Shown here piece by piece: positions 26,498 to 33,945 of a stretch of 64,000 nucleotides of DNA. The stretch spans positions 1-64,000 of the forward strand of contig NZ_JAFLVX010000016.1 of NCBI RefSeq assembly GCF_017316185.1. The letters are read 5' to 3'. The first letter of the stretch is position 1. Each line of letters starts with the position of its first letter. The stretch comes from Candidatus Vagococcus giribetii (GTDB lineage: Bacteria > Bacillota > Bacilli > Lactobacillales > Vagococcaceae). The notes below the pieces were generated by a model. The model saw only the letters and a list, made by a program, of their open reading frames with translations, was not told the DNA's origin and made no database searches. Made by a program: the position numbers and the translations under genes.

Positions 26498-27421
26498 ATG
26501 AGTCAATCCATCACCTTAGTCTGTCCACCAGACACAATCGAAAAAATGAAGCATCAATACCAATCAAGCTTAGGTAAAACGCCTCCTTATGCTGTTTTTT
26601 CTGCAAAACTACCAGGTGTTACTATTACTGCCTATCAATCAGGAAAAGTTTTGTTCCAAGGAATAAAAGCAGAAAGTGAATCACAACAATGGGGTGCTGC
26701 AACAAGTAAACCTGCTTCTAATAAAAAGAACAACTCAGAAAATCAACTACCAAAAGGCTTTTCTAATTGGTCTGTTGTTGGAAGCGATGAAGTTGGTAAC
26801 GGAAGTTATTTAGGTCCTGTCGTTGTCTGCGCTACCTATGTGGAGAAAAAACAAATTCCCTTATTAACTGAATTAGGGGTTAAAGATTCAAAAATGTTAA
26901 CAGATACTATGATTCGTCAGATTGCTAAGGACTTAATTCATGTCGTTCCTTACAAACAACTGATTGTGACACCTAACAAATACAACGAGATACAACCTCG
27001 TTATAACGTGAATCGTATGAAAGTCGCCCTTCATAACCAGGCGATTTATCTACTCTTACAAGAATTAGCTCCGATTCAACCAGATGGTATTTTAATCGAT
27101 CAGTTTACAACAGAAAAAAGTTATCGTTCTTACTTGAAACAAGAACCTAACCAAGTAACTGACAACTTATACTTTAAAACAAAGGGAGAGCAGTATCATC
27201 TTTCTGTGGCTGCTGCTTCTATCATTTGTCGAGCCACCTTCTTAGATGAGTTAGATAAAGCTACCAAAGAACTTGGCTTTACAATTCCATCAGGTGCAGG
27301 AACTAAATCCGATCAAGCCGCAGCAAAAATCTTAAAGCGCGGTGGGATAGAACTACTAAATAACTACGCAAAACTTCATTTTGCTAATACTGAAAAAGCT
27401 AAAAAAATTGCGTTTCGTTAA
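26498..27421 (+). CDS. rnhC: Ribonuclease HIII
   Basis: This 307-residue protein has an N-terminal TBP-like substrate-binding domain (about 1-65), a linker and an RNase H fold with the DEXN active site (SDEVGNGS, Asp97/Glu98; also LIDQF). It cleaves RNA-DNA hybrids and R-loops. The ATG at 26498 is preferred over an in-frame GTG nine bases earlier within the AG-rich RBS region. It is divergent from zapA, the common Firmicute arrangement. Confidence 0.93.
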   Translation: MSQSITLVCPPDTIEKMKHQYQSSLGKTPPYAVFSAKLPGVTITAYQSGKVLFQGIKAESESQQWGAATSKPASNKKNNSENQLPKGFSNWSVVGSDEVGNGSYLGPVVVCATYVEKKQIPLLTELGVKDSKMLTDTMIRQIAKDLIHVVPYKQLIVTPNKYNEIQPRYNVNRMKVALHNQAIYLLLQELAPIQPDGILIDQFTTEKSYRSYLKQEPNQVTDNLYFKTKGEQYHLSVAAASIICRATFLDELDKATKELGFTIPSGAGTKSDQAAAKILKRGGIELLNNYAKLHFANTEKAKKIAFR

Positions 27422-27518
27422 ATTTTTTTGATTGAATTTAAGGGGATTGTTAGCCTTTTTCAAAAGTTTTCGGTATAATACGGAGTGAAGTAAAATGAAA
27501 AGAAATGAGGAATGCATA

Positions 27519-27839
27519 ATGACAGATACACATAACCACGACCATGATCACGATCATATCCATGACCATGATGCTGATGACTTAATCACTTTAATCGATG
27601 ATGAAGGTAACGAAGTCCTGTTTCGTATCCATTTAACAATCGATGGTCAAGAAGAATATGGTAAAGATTATGTTTTACTATATGATGCTAGTACACCAGA
27701 AGGCGAAGAAGTTGAATTACTTGCTTACGCTTACGAACAAAATGACGGTGAAGCTGAAGGACGCTTAACTGAAATTGAAACAGAAGCTGAATGGGACATG
27801 ATTGAAGAAGTTTTCAACGCCTTTGAAGCTGAAGAATAA
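27519..27839 (+). CDS. yrzB: DUF1292 (YrzB-like) acidic protein with His/Asp-rich N terminus
   Basis: This 106-residue acidic protein begins with an alternating His/Asp tract (HNHDHDHDHIHDHD) followed by the DUF1292 core (ITLIDDEGNEVLFRI; GKDYVLLY). The function is unknown. The His/Asp tract could bind divalent metals. The ATG at 27519 has GAGG upstream and fits enterococcal homologues; an upstream ATG at 27495 is possible. In most Firmicutes this gene follows ireB-ruvX on the same strand; here it is inverted and separated from them by about 1.5 kb. Confidence 0.85.
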   Translation: MTDTHNHDHDHDHIHDHDADDLITLIDDEGNEVLFRIHLTIDGQEEYGKDYVLLYDASTPEGEEVELLAYAYEQNDGEAEGRLTEIETEAEWDMIEEVFNAFEAEE

Positions 27840-27844
27840 AAAGA

Positions 27845-27889
27845 AAAGCCTGCGACATGACCGTAATGGTCTACCGCAGGCTTATTTTT
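27845..27889. terminator. Bidirectional terminator
   Basis: The stem AAGCCTGCG / CGCAGGCTT with inner ACC/GGT and flanking A/T runs lies between the convergent yrzB and sortase-like genes. Confidence 0.85.
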
Positions 27890-28701
27890 TAGATTTTAGT
27901 TGCGAACACAATTAAATTAGTGCAATCATCAATACACGTTTGTAAACAGATTGCTTCCCCATTTCCCGCACTGGTAATTAAATCCCACTTATCATTCCCT
28001 GTATTAACACAGTAACCATAATCATCTGAGACTAAAATTTGTTGCACGACATATGTTGTTAACACGGCGTTATCATCAGTTACCTTAATTTCTGATCCAA
28101 CAACTAAACTAAACAAGCAATTAAACACACCTGGATTATGTCCAATAAAATGTGTACTTAACCCATCATCCCCACTTTGAACAGCTGCTCCACCCCATGT
28201 AGAGACTCTTGAAGGATCCGCATCTATTATAGACTGCCCTTGTGACATTCCGCCATTCTCATAACTAATTTCTTGATTTAAGATATAAAGCTTTCTTGCT
28301 TGTGGACCCGCGTAATCATCTACTGGTTGTGCCTCATTATTAGAGTTATCAATCACCTCTTCTTCAACCTCTTGATAATCTACGTCCCCTTGTCCCTCTA
28401 TTATTTCATTTTCAACAGTTTGATTACTGTCTTCTTCTTTTGTTGCTTCTGTTTCTTCTATCTCACTAGAAGTTTCTTGTTTATCCTCGACTTTACTGTC
28501 GATTTTTTCTTCATCTCCTGGAAGAGGCACATCAGAAATATCAACTTCCGATGTTTCTTGTTCAGGCGAACTTACTTCACTATATTCAACATCCGCCTCT
28601 TTGGCTAATACGACTTCCTCTGGAGCACCAAGTGATACAGCTTTCCCCACAGCTAACAATAGCAACATTGACACTAACCCTCTGTAAATTTTTGCAGTCA
28701 A
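27889..28701 (-). CDS. Secreted sortase-like protein lacking the catalytic arginine
   Basis: This 270-residue protein has an N-terminal signal/anchor (about 8-26), a strongly acidic low-complexity region (about 35-130) and a C-terminal domain resembling a sortase beta-barrel: STHFIGHNPG (His188 or His184), FSLVVGSEIKVTD, TTYVVQQILVSDD and ICLQTCIDDC (Cys256). In sortases an Arg follows the TLxTC segment near the next strand; here that position is Asn (TNLIVFA). There are five cysteines. It could be an altered transpeptidase or a non-catalytic sortase fold. Start is TTG with AGGAG nine nt upstream. No sortase substrate or LPxTG motif is nearby. Confidence 0.6.
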   Translation of the reverse strand: MTAKIYRGLVSMLLLLAVGKAVSLGAPEEVVLAKEADVEYSEVSSPEQETSEVDISDVPLPGDEEKIDSKVEDKQETSSEIEETEATKEEDSNQTVENEIIEGQGDVDYQEVEEEVIDNSNNEAQPVDDYAGPQARKLYILNQEISYENGGMSQGQSIIDADPSRVSTWGGAAVQSGDDGLSTHFIGHNPGVFNCLFSLVVGSEIKVTDDNAVLTTYVVQQILVSDDYGYCVNTGNDKWDLITSAGNGEAICLQTCIDDCTNLIVFATKI

Positions 28702-28743
28702 TAGATTCTTCTCCTATCTGATTTTTATTTTAAGTCAAATCAG

Positions 28744-29289
28744 CCAGATAAAGATTCTTTTACTTCTTGGGCTTATTCATAGTGCATATGTACCAATTTC
28801 ACAAAGTCACCTTTATTCTCATTTAAAGATAGCCATTATCTTTAGGGTATTTCCTCGAAACACTTTTTACATTGTCGGTGACAGACTTTCGCCTTTAGAA
28901 CCCACGATATTAGAATATTTATTCTGACTACACATTATTTGTCATCAAACACCCCTTTTCTCTTGATCCCACCAAAAGAAAGTAAGACTTACAAAAAGCT
29001 ATAAGTAAGCGTTATATAGTCATTTATTCTTTTCTAATAACTCATTTGAACTAAGTGCAGCATCTCCTTAAACAATATTCCCCATCTTGTTCATCGATCA
29101 CCAACCCCCACTTAATTATTACAAGTTAATTAAACCCCCCTTACTTGTAAAGGCAGTATATACCCACTTTTATTTTTTTGCAATTAAAACGATTCTAAAT
29201 AACACTTTGTGAAAAATGTTGTTTTACTACAGAAAAACCGTAATATTTCAAGTTATATGCTTATCTTTTTTTCCTATATATTTAAGTAA
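28744..29289. other. Gene-free AT-rich region with a minus-strand promoter and hairpins
   Basis: No convincing gene is present. On the minus strand TTGCAA-N17-TATACT (29179-29184 and 29156-29161) is a good promoter, giving a leader of about 450 nt before the sortase-like gene. Inverted repeats occur at 29120-29127/29144-29151 (8 bp) and 28824-28831/28837-28844 (8 bp). A short ORF starting ATGAACAAGATG is broken by an in-frame TAA after eight codons, then stays open for 15 more; it may be a decayed small gene. Confidence 0.5.
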
Positions 29290-29326
29290 AAAAAAGAAAT
29301 CACACCTTTAACAGATGTGATTTCTT
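29290..29326 (-). terminator. ruvX terminator
   Basis: The stem AAGAAATCACA / TGTGATTTCTT is followed by an eight-T run on the minus strand, directly after the ruvX stop. Confidence 0.88.
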
Positions 29327-29327
29327 T

Positions 29328-29747
29328 CTATTTTTTATCTAGATAATTTTGTAGAATCATAACAGCAGCCACTTTATCAATGACTTTTTTTCGTTTTGCT
29401 CGAGATGTGTTAGCTTGTTCAACAAGCATTCTCTCAGCTTGAACTGTTGTTAAACGTTCATCTTGATAATGGATCGGTAAGCCAAAAGCTTCTTCTAACA
29501 ATTTACCATACGCCATAGAAGCTTCTGCTCTTGGACCAATCGTGTTGTTCATATTTTTAGGTAAGCCAACAACAAACTCTGTGACTTTGTACTCTTTCAC
29601 TAACTCTGCTACTCGCTCAATCCCAAAAACACCTTCAGCTTCATTAATGCGAATGATTTCTATTCCCTGTGCAGTCCAACCAAGAGGATCACTTACAGCA
29701 ACCCCAACGGTTTTTGACCCGACATCTAAGCCCATGATTCTCATCAT
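29328..29747 (-). CDS. ruvX: RuvX/YqgF family pre-16S rRNA nuclease
   Basis: This 139-residue RNase H-fold protein has the [13 protein letters not shown] strand (catalytic Asp8), VGLPKNMN, and QDERLTT. The family processes the 16S rRNA 5' end in E. coli and was once called a Holliday junction resolvase. Its ATG overlaps the ireB stop (ATGA), so the two are translationally coupled. Confidence 0.93.
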   Translation of the reverse strand: MMRIMGLDVGSKTVGVAVSDPLGWTAQGIEIIRINEAEGVFGIERVAELVKEYKVTEFVVGLPKNMNNTIGPRAEASMAYGKLLEEAFGLPIHYQDERLTTVQAERMLVEQANTSRAKRKKVIDKVAAVMILQNYLDKK

Positions 29748-30010
29748 AAGTTAATGCCACGGTGAGAAAGATAATCTTTCACTAACTCCTCCATAATTTC
29801 ATCACGTTCATGACGTCTGATTAAGTTACGAGCATCTTGATAACGTGGGATATAAGCAGGGTCACCTGATAATAAGTACCCAACGATTTGATTGATTGGG
29901 TTGTAACCTTTTTCTTCTAATGCTTGATAGACAATAGCTAATGTTTCGCTAACTTCTTTTTTATTGTCTTCATTAAAATTGAATCTAACTGTTTCGTCTG
30001 TAAAGCTCAT
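29744..30010 (-). CDS. ireB: IreB family regulatory phosphoprotein
   Basis: This 88-residue helical protein begins [10 protein letters not shown] and contains the DUF965/IreB core ([29 protein letters not shown]). In Enterococcus faecalis, IreB is phosphorylated by the PASTA kinase IreK and lowers intrinsic cephalosporin resistance. The N-terminal threonine(s) phosphorylated there are represented by Thr4/Thr7 here. The ATG at 30010 has GGGGGG seven nt upstream; an ATG eight codons earlier lacks a good RBS. Confidence 0.93.
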   Translation of the reverse strand: MSFTDETVRFNFNEDNKKEVSETLAIVYQALEEKGYNPINQIVGYLLSGDPAYIPRYQDARNLIRRHERDEIMEELVKDYLSHRGINL

Positions 30011-30100
30011 CTGTATTCCCCCCAGTATTTTCATCTTTAGATTTATTCTACAAGAAAGTTCATAAAACTACAATATTTTTTAATTGTATTCTATTATACC

Positions 30101-30715
30101 TTAATTAAGTTTAAATTCTGCGCCTACTTCGTAAGAGTCATCTAGCTCTAAAATTCCTTTAACTTCAGGAGCATTCGGTAATTGTAATTCACGAGCAGAG
30201 CAAACCATACCATCACTCTTAACACCTCGTAATTCACCTGGCCAAATAATCATCCCATCAGGCATCATAGCACCAACTTTAGCCACGACCAATTTTAAGC
30301 CTTCACGAATATTAGAAGCACCACAAACAATTTGCAACTCTTCTTCTTGATCAACAACAATTTTAGTTACACTTAAATGATCTGAATCTTCATGTTTTTC
30401 GCATTCTTTAACAAAGCCAACAACAAATTTTGGTGAATTATCTAATTCAAACGTTGCCTCAAAACCTGCTTCTTTAACTGCTTGATTCAATTCATCTAAT
30501 TGAGTAGCAGATAGATTGATTTGACCTTCTCCTGTTAAATCAGTGATTTTTTTACTCGCTGAGAAGATGTTCCACCCAACAATATCTCCTGTTTCTTTCA
30601 CACTAACTGAGGCAACATCTCCTTTTCTAGTGTGTGTTAATTCTTGGCCCTTACTATCTTGTAAAAGTAACATTAACGTGTCACCGACACCCTGTAAATT
30701 ATAACTAACTATCAT
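30101..30715 (-). CDS. ytpR: YtpR-type tRNA-binding domain protein
   Basis: This 204-residue protein has a short N-terminal DUF4479 domain and a C-terminal EMAP/tRNA-binding OB fold (about 95-200, VVGFVKECEKHEDSDHLSVTKIVV; ELRGVKSDGMVCS), as also found at the N terminus of phenylalanyl-tRNA synthetase beta. A role in tRNA quality control or RNA binding is supposed but unproven. The ATG at 30715 follows AAAGGG. It is the last gene of pepA-ytpP-usp-ytpR. Confidence 0.85.
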   Translation of the reverse strand: MIVSYNLQGVGDTLMLLLQDSKGQELTHTRKGDVASVSVKETGDIVGWNIFSASKKITDLTGEGQINLSATQLDELNQAVKEAGFEATFELDNSPKFVVGFVKECEKHEDSDHLSVTKIVVDQEEELQIVCGASNIREGLKLVVAKVGAMMPDGMIIWPGELRGVKSDGMVCSARELQLPNAPEVKGILELDDSYEVGAEFKLN

Positions 30716-30745
30716 TTCTTTAACCCTTTCTCTTAGACACAAAGA

Positions 30746-30776
30746 AAGTAAGCACAACGATGTACTTACTCTCTCG
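30746..30776 (-). terminator. Weak hairpin between usp and ytpR
   Basis: AGTAAGTAC pairs with GTGCTTACT, followed by a mixed TTCTTTG tract on the minus strand. Attenuation rather than full termination is likely. Confidence 0.4.
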
Positions 30777-30780
30777 TGTT

Positions 30781-31236
30781 TTATTCTGGTCTAATAATTA
30801 AAACATCACAAGGAGCCGTACGAATAATATGATCACTCACACTCCCCATTACTAAGCGTTCCACAGCATTTAATCCTGATTGACCTACCATGATTAAATC
30901 TGTTTGATACTTCTCTGGCAAGTCTTTTGACATCATGACTTTTGGAGAGCCAAACTCTAATGTTGTTTCAACATGGTCGTAACCTAGTTGCTTAGCTAAT
31001 TCAACATAGCTATCTAACAACACTTTAGCTTGATCTGTTTGTGCTTGAAGTAAATCGGGTGTAAACGTTGAAAATGACATTGTTCCACCATACAATTTGT
31101 TTTCCATAATGTGGGCAACAACGACACGAGCATTGTTTCTTTTAGCAACAGCAATTGCTTTTTCAAATGCAAGTTTTGCTTGATCGCTACCATCTGTTCC
31201 AACTAGTATCGAAGTGTATTCTTGTGAATCCATCAT
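30781..31236 (-). CDS. Universal stress protein (UspA family, ATP-binding type)
   Basis: This 151-residue protein has the Usp nucleotide motif G-x2-G-x9-G(S/T) (Gly118, Gly121, Gly131-Ser132, in GQSGLNAVERLVMGS) and the N-terminal VGTDGSDQA strand-loop, so it should bind ATP. Such proteins act in stress and stationary-phase survival by unclear mechanisms. It lies between ytpP and ytpR. Confidence 0.9.
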   Translation of the reverse strand: MMDSQEYTSILVGTDGSDQAKLAFEKAIAVAKRNNARVVVAHIMENKLYGGTMSFSTFTPDLLQAQTDQAKVLLDSYVELAKQLGYDHVETTLEFGSPKVMMSKDLPEKYQTDLIMVGQSGLNAVERLVMGSVSDHIIRTAPCDVLIIRPE

Positions 31237-31251
31237 ACGCTCATCCTCTTT

Positions 31252-31563
31252 CTATAATGTATTTAAAAATGCAATAATCTCTTCTTTTGTTTTGCGGTCT
31301 TTACTGACAAATCGACCAATTTCTTTGCCATCTTCAATTGCGATAAAACTTGGAATACCAAAGACATCCCATTGTTGACATAAATCAATATACGCATCAC
31401 GATCGATTTGAACGAAACTAAATTCTTTAAAGCTTTCTTCAATTTCAGGCATGTGAGGTTTAATAAAGACACAATCACCACACCAATCAGCCGTAAAGAA
31501 AAGAACTGTTTTTTTAGTTTCTATGACATTAGCGATTTCTTCAAGTGATGTTGGAATAATCAT
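31252..31563 (-). CDS. ytpP: Thioredoxin-like protein YtpP
   Basis: This 103-residue thioredoxin fold has a WCGDC active site (Cys28/Cys31) instead of WCGPC and a cis-Pro in FGIPSFIAI. The Asp in the active site should change the redox potential. Bacillus YtpP has been connected with thiol redox and acyl-carrier or bacillithiol chemistry, with no settled role. It starts 8 nt after pepA. Confidence 0.88.
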   Translation of the reverse strand: MIIPTSLEEIANVIETKKTVLFFTADWCGDCVFIKPHMPEIEESFKEFSFVQIDRDAYIDLCQQWDVFGIPSFIAIEDGKEIGRFVSKDRKTKEEIIAFLNTL

Positions 31564-31570
31564 ATGTGAC

Positions 31571-32653
31571 CTACTTTCCGTAGATTATTTCGTCTACTTT
31601 TTCTCTGTCTAATGACGTTAATAAAGCCATTACCATTGCTTTAGCTGCTTCATAATCTTTAATACTAAACATCGTTTGATGTGTGTGAATGTAACGGCCT
31701 GGAACACCAATAACAGCACTAGGTACACCATCATTTGCTAAGTGTGCCGCTCCTGCATCTGTTCCACCTTTTGAAACAAATGATTGATAAGGAATTTCTT
31801 TAACATCTGCCGTTTCAACAATGTACTCACGCATACGACGTAACATAATCATACCTGGATCAAAAATTCTAAGTAAGAATCCACCGTCTAGACGACCGTT
31901 AGCATCTTTTTTACCATCTAAATCATTAGCTGGTGAGCAATCAACAGCAAAGAATAAATCTGGTTGGAATTTATTTGTAGAAACTTTAGCTCCACGTAAA
32001 CCAACTTCTTCTTGAACGTTTGCTCCTGCGATTAATGTATTAGGTAAATCAACACCTTGTAACTCCTCTAATACGTCAAGAACTAAGGTACAACCATAGC
32101 GGTTATCCCAAGCTTTACTAATGATACGTTTGCCGTTAGCTGTTTGAATGGTTTCAACATCAGGAACGATAGAGTCTCCTGGTCTAACTCCGTATTCTTC
32201 TGCTTCTTCTTTTGAGGTAAAACCAGCATCAAATAGAATATCTGATACATCTACTTGTTTTTGACCATCTGTTCCTCTTAATAAATGAGGTGGTACTGAT
32301 GATGAGATAACTGGGTAGTCCCCTTGTTTTGTTTGTAATGTAAAGCGTTGTGCTGAGACAACATAAGGATTCCAACCACCTAAAGGAACCACTCTAAATA
32401 AACCATTATCTAAAATTTGAGATAACATAAATCCAACTTCATCCATGTGAGATGCTAGCATGATTCTTGGTGCATTTTCTGCTTTACTTTCTTTAATACC
32501 AAAAACGCCACCTAAGCCGTCATATTCAATTCTATCCACTAAAGGTGTCATTTCTTCCGTCATAACAGCTCTCATATTTTCTTCTGAACCACTAACACTT
32601 TTAATTTCTGTTAGTTGTTTGATGCGATTAAATAATTTTTCTTCCATGTTCAT
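31571..32653 (-). CDS. pepA: Glutamyl aminopeptidase, M42 family
   Basis: This 360-residue dinuclear zinc peptidase has the M42 ligands: ASHMDEVG (His69/Asp71), AWDNR, QEEVGLRGA with the catalytic and ligand Glu pair, FAVDCSPA, and the last His in YIHTHQ. PepA of lactococci removes N-terminal Glu/Asp and helps nitrogen supply from peptides. A perfect inverted repeat lies between its Shine-Dalgarno sequence and the start codon (see 32652-32672), so the start choice and translational control deserve care. Confidence 0.92.
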   Translation of the reverse strand: MNMEEKLFNRIKQLTEIKSVSGSEENMRAVMTEEMTPLVDRIEYDGLGGVFGIKESKAENAPRIMLASHMDEVGFMLSQILDNGLFRVVPLGGWNPYVVSAQRFTLQTKQGDYPVISSSVPPHLLRGTDGQKQVDVSDILFDAGFTSKEEAEEYGVRPGDSIVPDVETIQTANGKRIISKAWDNRYGCTLVLDVLEELQGVDLPNTLIAGANVQEEVGLRGAKVSTNKFQPDLFFAVDCSPANDLDGKKDANGRLDGGFLLRIFDPGMIMLRRMREYIVETADVKEIPYQSFVSKGGTDAGAAHLANDGVPSAVIGVPGRYIHTHQTMFSIKDYEAAKAMVMALLTSLDREKVDEIIYGK

Positions 32654-32672
32654 CTACTAATAATTAGTAGAT
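32652..32672 (-). promoter_or_regulatory. Hairpin between the pepA Shine-Dalgarno sequence and start codon
   Basis: ATCTACTAAT-T-ATTAGTAGAT forms 10-bp arms. On the mRNA it lies exactly between GAGGTGG (32673-32679) and the ATG (32651-32653), 19 nt apart in linear sequence. Folding would bring the two together. Confidence 0.6.
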
Positions 32673-32766
32673 CCACCTCACTTTCTATCTACACTTAATT
32701 ATAACATAATTCAGGATAAGCCAAAAAAAATTCTTTAAGCTAGAATAGGATTTTTTCGAAATATTT

Positions 32767-32794
32767 TTGCTTTTGCCCCATTTTTTGCTACAAT
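32767..32794 (+). promoter_or_regulatory. Promoter of the PepSY-protein gene
   Basis: TTGCTT (32767-32772) and TACAAT (32789-32794) are spaced 16 bp. Confidence 0.65.
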
Positions 32795-32830
32795 ATAGGC
32801 AAGTATTCTTTTTTAAGGAGGATGACACAC

Positions 32831-33184
32831 ATGACAAACAGTAAAAGTAAAGAATTTTATCAACATGGCCTTACAACAGGTATTGGCATTGGGCTTACTG
32901 TTGGTGCAATCGGTGGAGCAGCATTGCTTCATTTCTACAAAAAAAACAAAGCTTTATCTGCAGATGACATCTTAGAAAAAGTAAAAGCAGATTTTCTATT
33001 AGAAGGACCTATTGAAGGCTCTTGGATTCATTTCAAAAAAGAACCTCTTCAAAAATTTGCGGTTCACTCGAAAACTTACACAGGTGGTATCTCTCGTATT
33101 GAAGATGGCGAGTTAGTCCAATACGAATTCGTCGCTGATGCTTACACTGGAACTATTATTGATATTTATCGTTTACAATCATAA
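32831..33184 (+). CDS. Small PepSY-like membrane-anchored protein
   Basis: This 117-residue protein has a glycine-rich N-terminal membrane segment (about 13-35, GLTTGIGIGLTVGAIGGAALLHF) and a C-terminal PepSY-like fold ending in YEFVADAYTGTIIDIYRL. PepSY domains are thought to modulate extracytoplasmic peptidases. The exact role is unknown. The ATG at 32831 is nine nt after AAGGAGG; the ATG at 32822 touches the RBS. Confidence 0.75.
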   Translation: MTNSKSKEFYQHGLTTGIGIGLTVGAIGGAALLHFYKKNKALSADDILEKVKADFLLEGPIEGSWIHFKKEPLQKFAVHSKTYTGGISRIEDGELVQYEFVADAYTGTIIDIYRLQS

Positions 33185-33192
33185 CAACTCAA

Positions 33193-33222
33193 AAAGGACT
33201 TTCTGTTAAAGAGAGTCCTTTT
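33193..33222 (+). terminator. Probable terminator
   Basis: The stem AAAAGGACT / AGTCCTTTT lies after the PepSY gene, but the T-tract is short, so read-through to the next gene is likely. Confidence 0.5.
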
Positions 33223-33247
33223 GCGTCCCTAAAAAGGAGGTTTTCAT

Positions 33248-33766
33248 ATGGAAAAACTGATTCTTATTGGCTCAGCAGGTGCAGGTAAATCCACTTTATC
33301 TAAGCAACTAGCTACATTACTTTCTTTAGACTTATATCACTTAGATAAACTATTTTGGCAACCAAACTGGGTATTAAGTGATAAGGACAAACAAATAAAT
33401 ATCCAACAAGAGATTTTTAAACAGCCATCTTGGATTATCGACGGCAATTACGGAGACACCTTAGACTTACGTATCAATGAAGCAGATACCATTATTTTTC
33501 TTGATTTGCCACGAAGAGTCTGCATCTACCGAGCCCTTAAGCGAGTTGTCACAAATTACGGAAAAACGCGCCCCGATATGGGAGATGGTTGTCCTGAACG
33601 ATTTGATTTTTCATTCATTAAATGGATTTGGCATTTTAAAAATAAACAACGCGTAGCGATTATCCATACATTGTCACAAATCCCTCCAACTAAAACAGTG
33701 ATTCGACTCACCTCAAAAAAAGAAGTTGAGCAGTTTTTACTCAGTCTGAGTGAAAAAAACATATAA
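33248..33766 (+). CDS. P-loop kinase of the FlaR / topology-modulation family
   Basis: This 172-residue adenylate-kinase-like protein has Walker A GSAGAGKST (8-16), the LDKLFW segment, IIDGNYGDT, the LDLP strand and a lid (KRVVTNYGKTRPDM). Family members are annotated as DNA topology modulation protein FlaR, a name from indirect evidence; small-molecule kinase activity is more likely. It has a strong RBS (AAAAAGGAGG). A 19-codon ORF lies downstream in the same transcript direction. Confidence 0.8.
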   Translation: MEKLILIGSAGAGKSTLSKQLATLLSLDLYHLDKLFWQPNWVLSDKDKQINIQQEIFKQPSWIIDGNYGDTLDLRINEADTIIFLDLPRRVCIYRALKRVVTNYGKTRPDMGDGCPERFDFSFIKWIWHFKNKQRVAIIHTLSQIPPTKTVIRLTSKKEVEQFLLSLSEKNI

Positions 33767-33768
33767 AA

Positions 33769-33797
33769 AAAGCGATAAGTCTCTACTTATCGCTTAA
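33769..33797 (-). terminator. Minus-strand terminator after the convergent MazG-like gene
   Basis: A perfect stem AAGCGATAAGT / ACTTATCGCTT is followed by seven Ts on the minus strand only; the plus strand continues with TTAAAAGG. It ends a leftward transcript that runs antisense through the 19-codon ORF. Confidence 0.8.
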
Positions 33798-33810
33798 AAG
33801 GAGTTGTTTT

Positions 33811-33831
33811 ATTTACTTTGGAGGAGTAAAT
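33811..33831 (+). promoter_or_regulatory. Shine-Dalgarno hairpin of the 19-codon ORF
   Basis: Perfect 7-bp arms ATTTACT / AGTAAAT enclose the loop TTGGAGG, which holds the ribosome-binding site of the small ORF starting at 33835. Confidence 0.6.
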
Positions 33832-33834
33832 AAA

Positions 33835-33894
33835 ATGAAAAAGTTTGTTAGGGTTGTTTTGTTGGTATATGTATATAATAGCCTGGATTTGTGA
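33835..33894 (+). CDS. Putative 19-residue hydrophobic peptide
   Basis: The predicted peptide MKKFVRVVLLVYVYNSLDL has a basic N terminus, a hydrophobic core and an acidic tail. A GGAGGAG Shine-Dalgarno sequence sits in a hairpin loop just upstream. A strong plus-strand terminator overlaps its 3' end, and a minus-strand terminator lies 38 bp to its left. Convergent transcripts would therefore overlap across it, as in type I toxin-antitoxin loci. It could also be a pheromone, a leader peptide or chance. No homology claim is made. Confidence 0.45.
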   Translation: MKKFVRVVLLVYVYNSLDL

Positions 33895-33928
33895 ATTTTT
33901 TATGACCAAATCGTTGGCTTTTTTCTAA
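33881..33928 (+). terminator. Plus-strand terminator
   Basis: AGCC and GATTTG pair with CAAATC and GGCT, followed by TTTTTTCT. It ends the transcript carrying the P-loop kinase and the 19-codon ORF. Confidence 0.75.
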
Positions 33929-33945
33929 GATTTTATTAAATCACT

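Noticed and set aside
29060-29150. Micro-ORF MNKMGNIV as an expressed peptide gene
   Set aside because: Broken by TAA and no recognisable peptide; retained only as part of the non-coding-region note.
33830-33930. Internal minus-strand promoter for an antisense RNA to the 19-codon ORF
   Set aside because: AT-rich -10-like hexamers exist but none has a -35 at proper spacing; antisense transcription is only inferred from terminator polarity.
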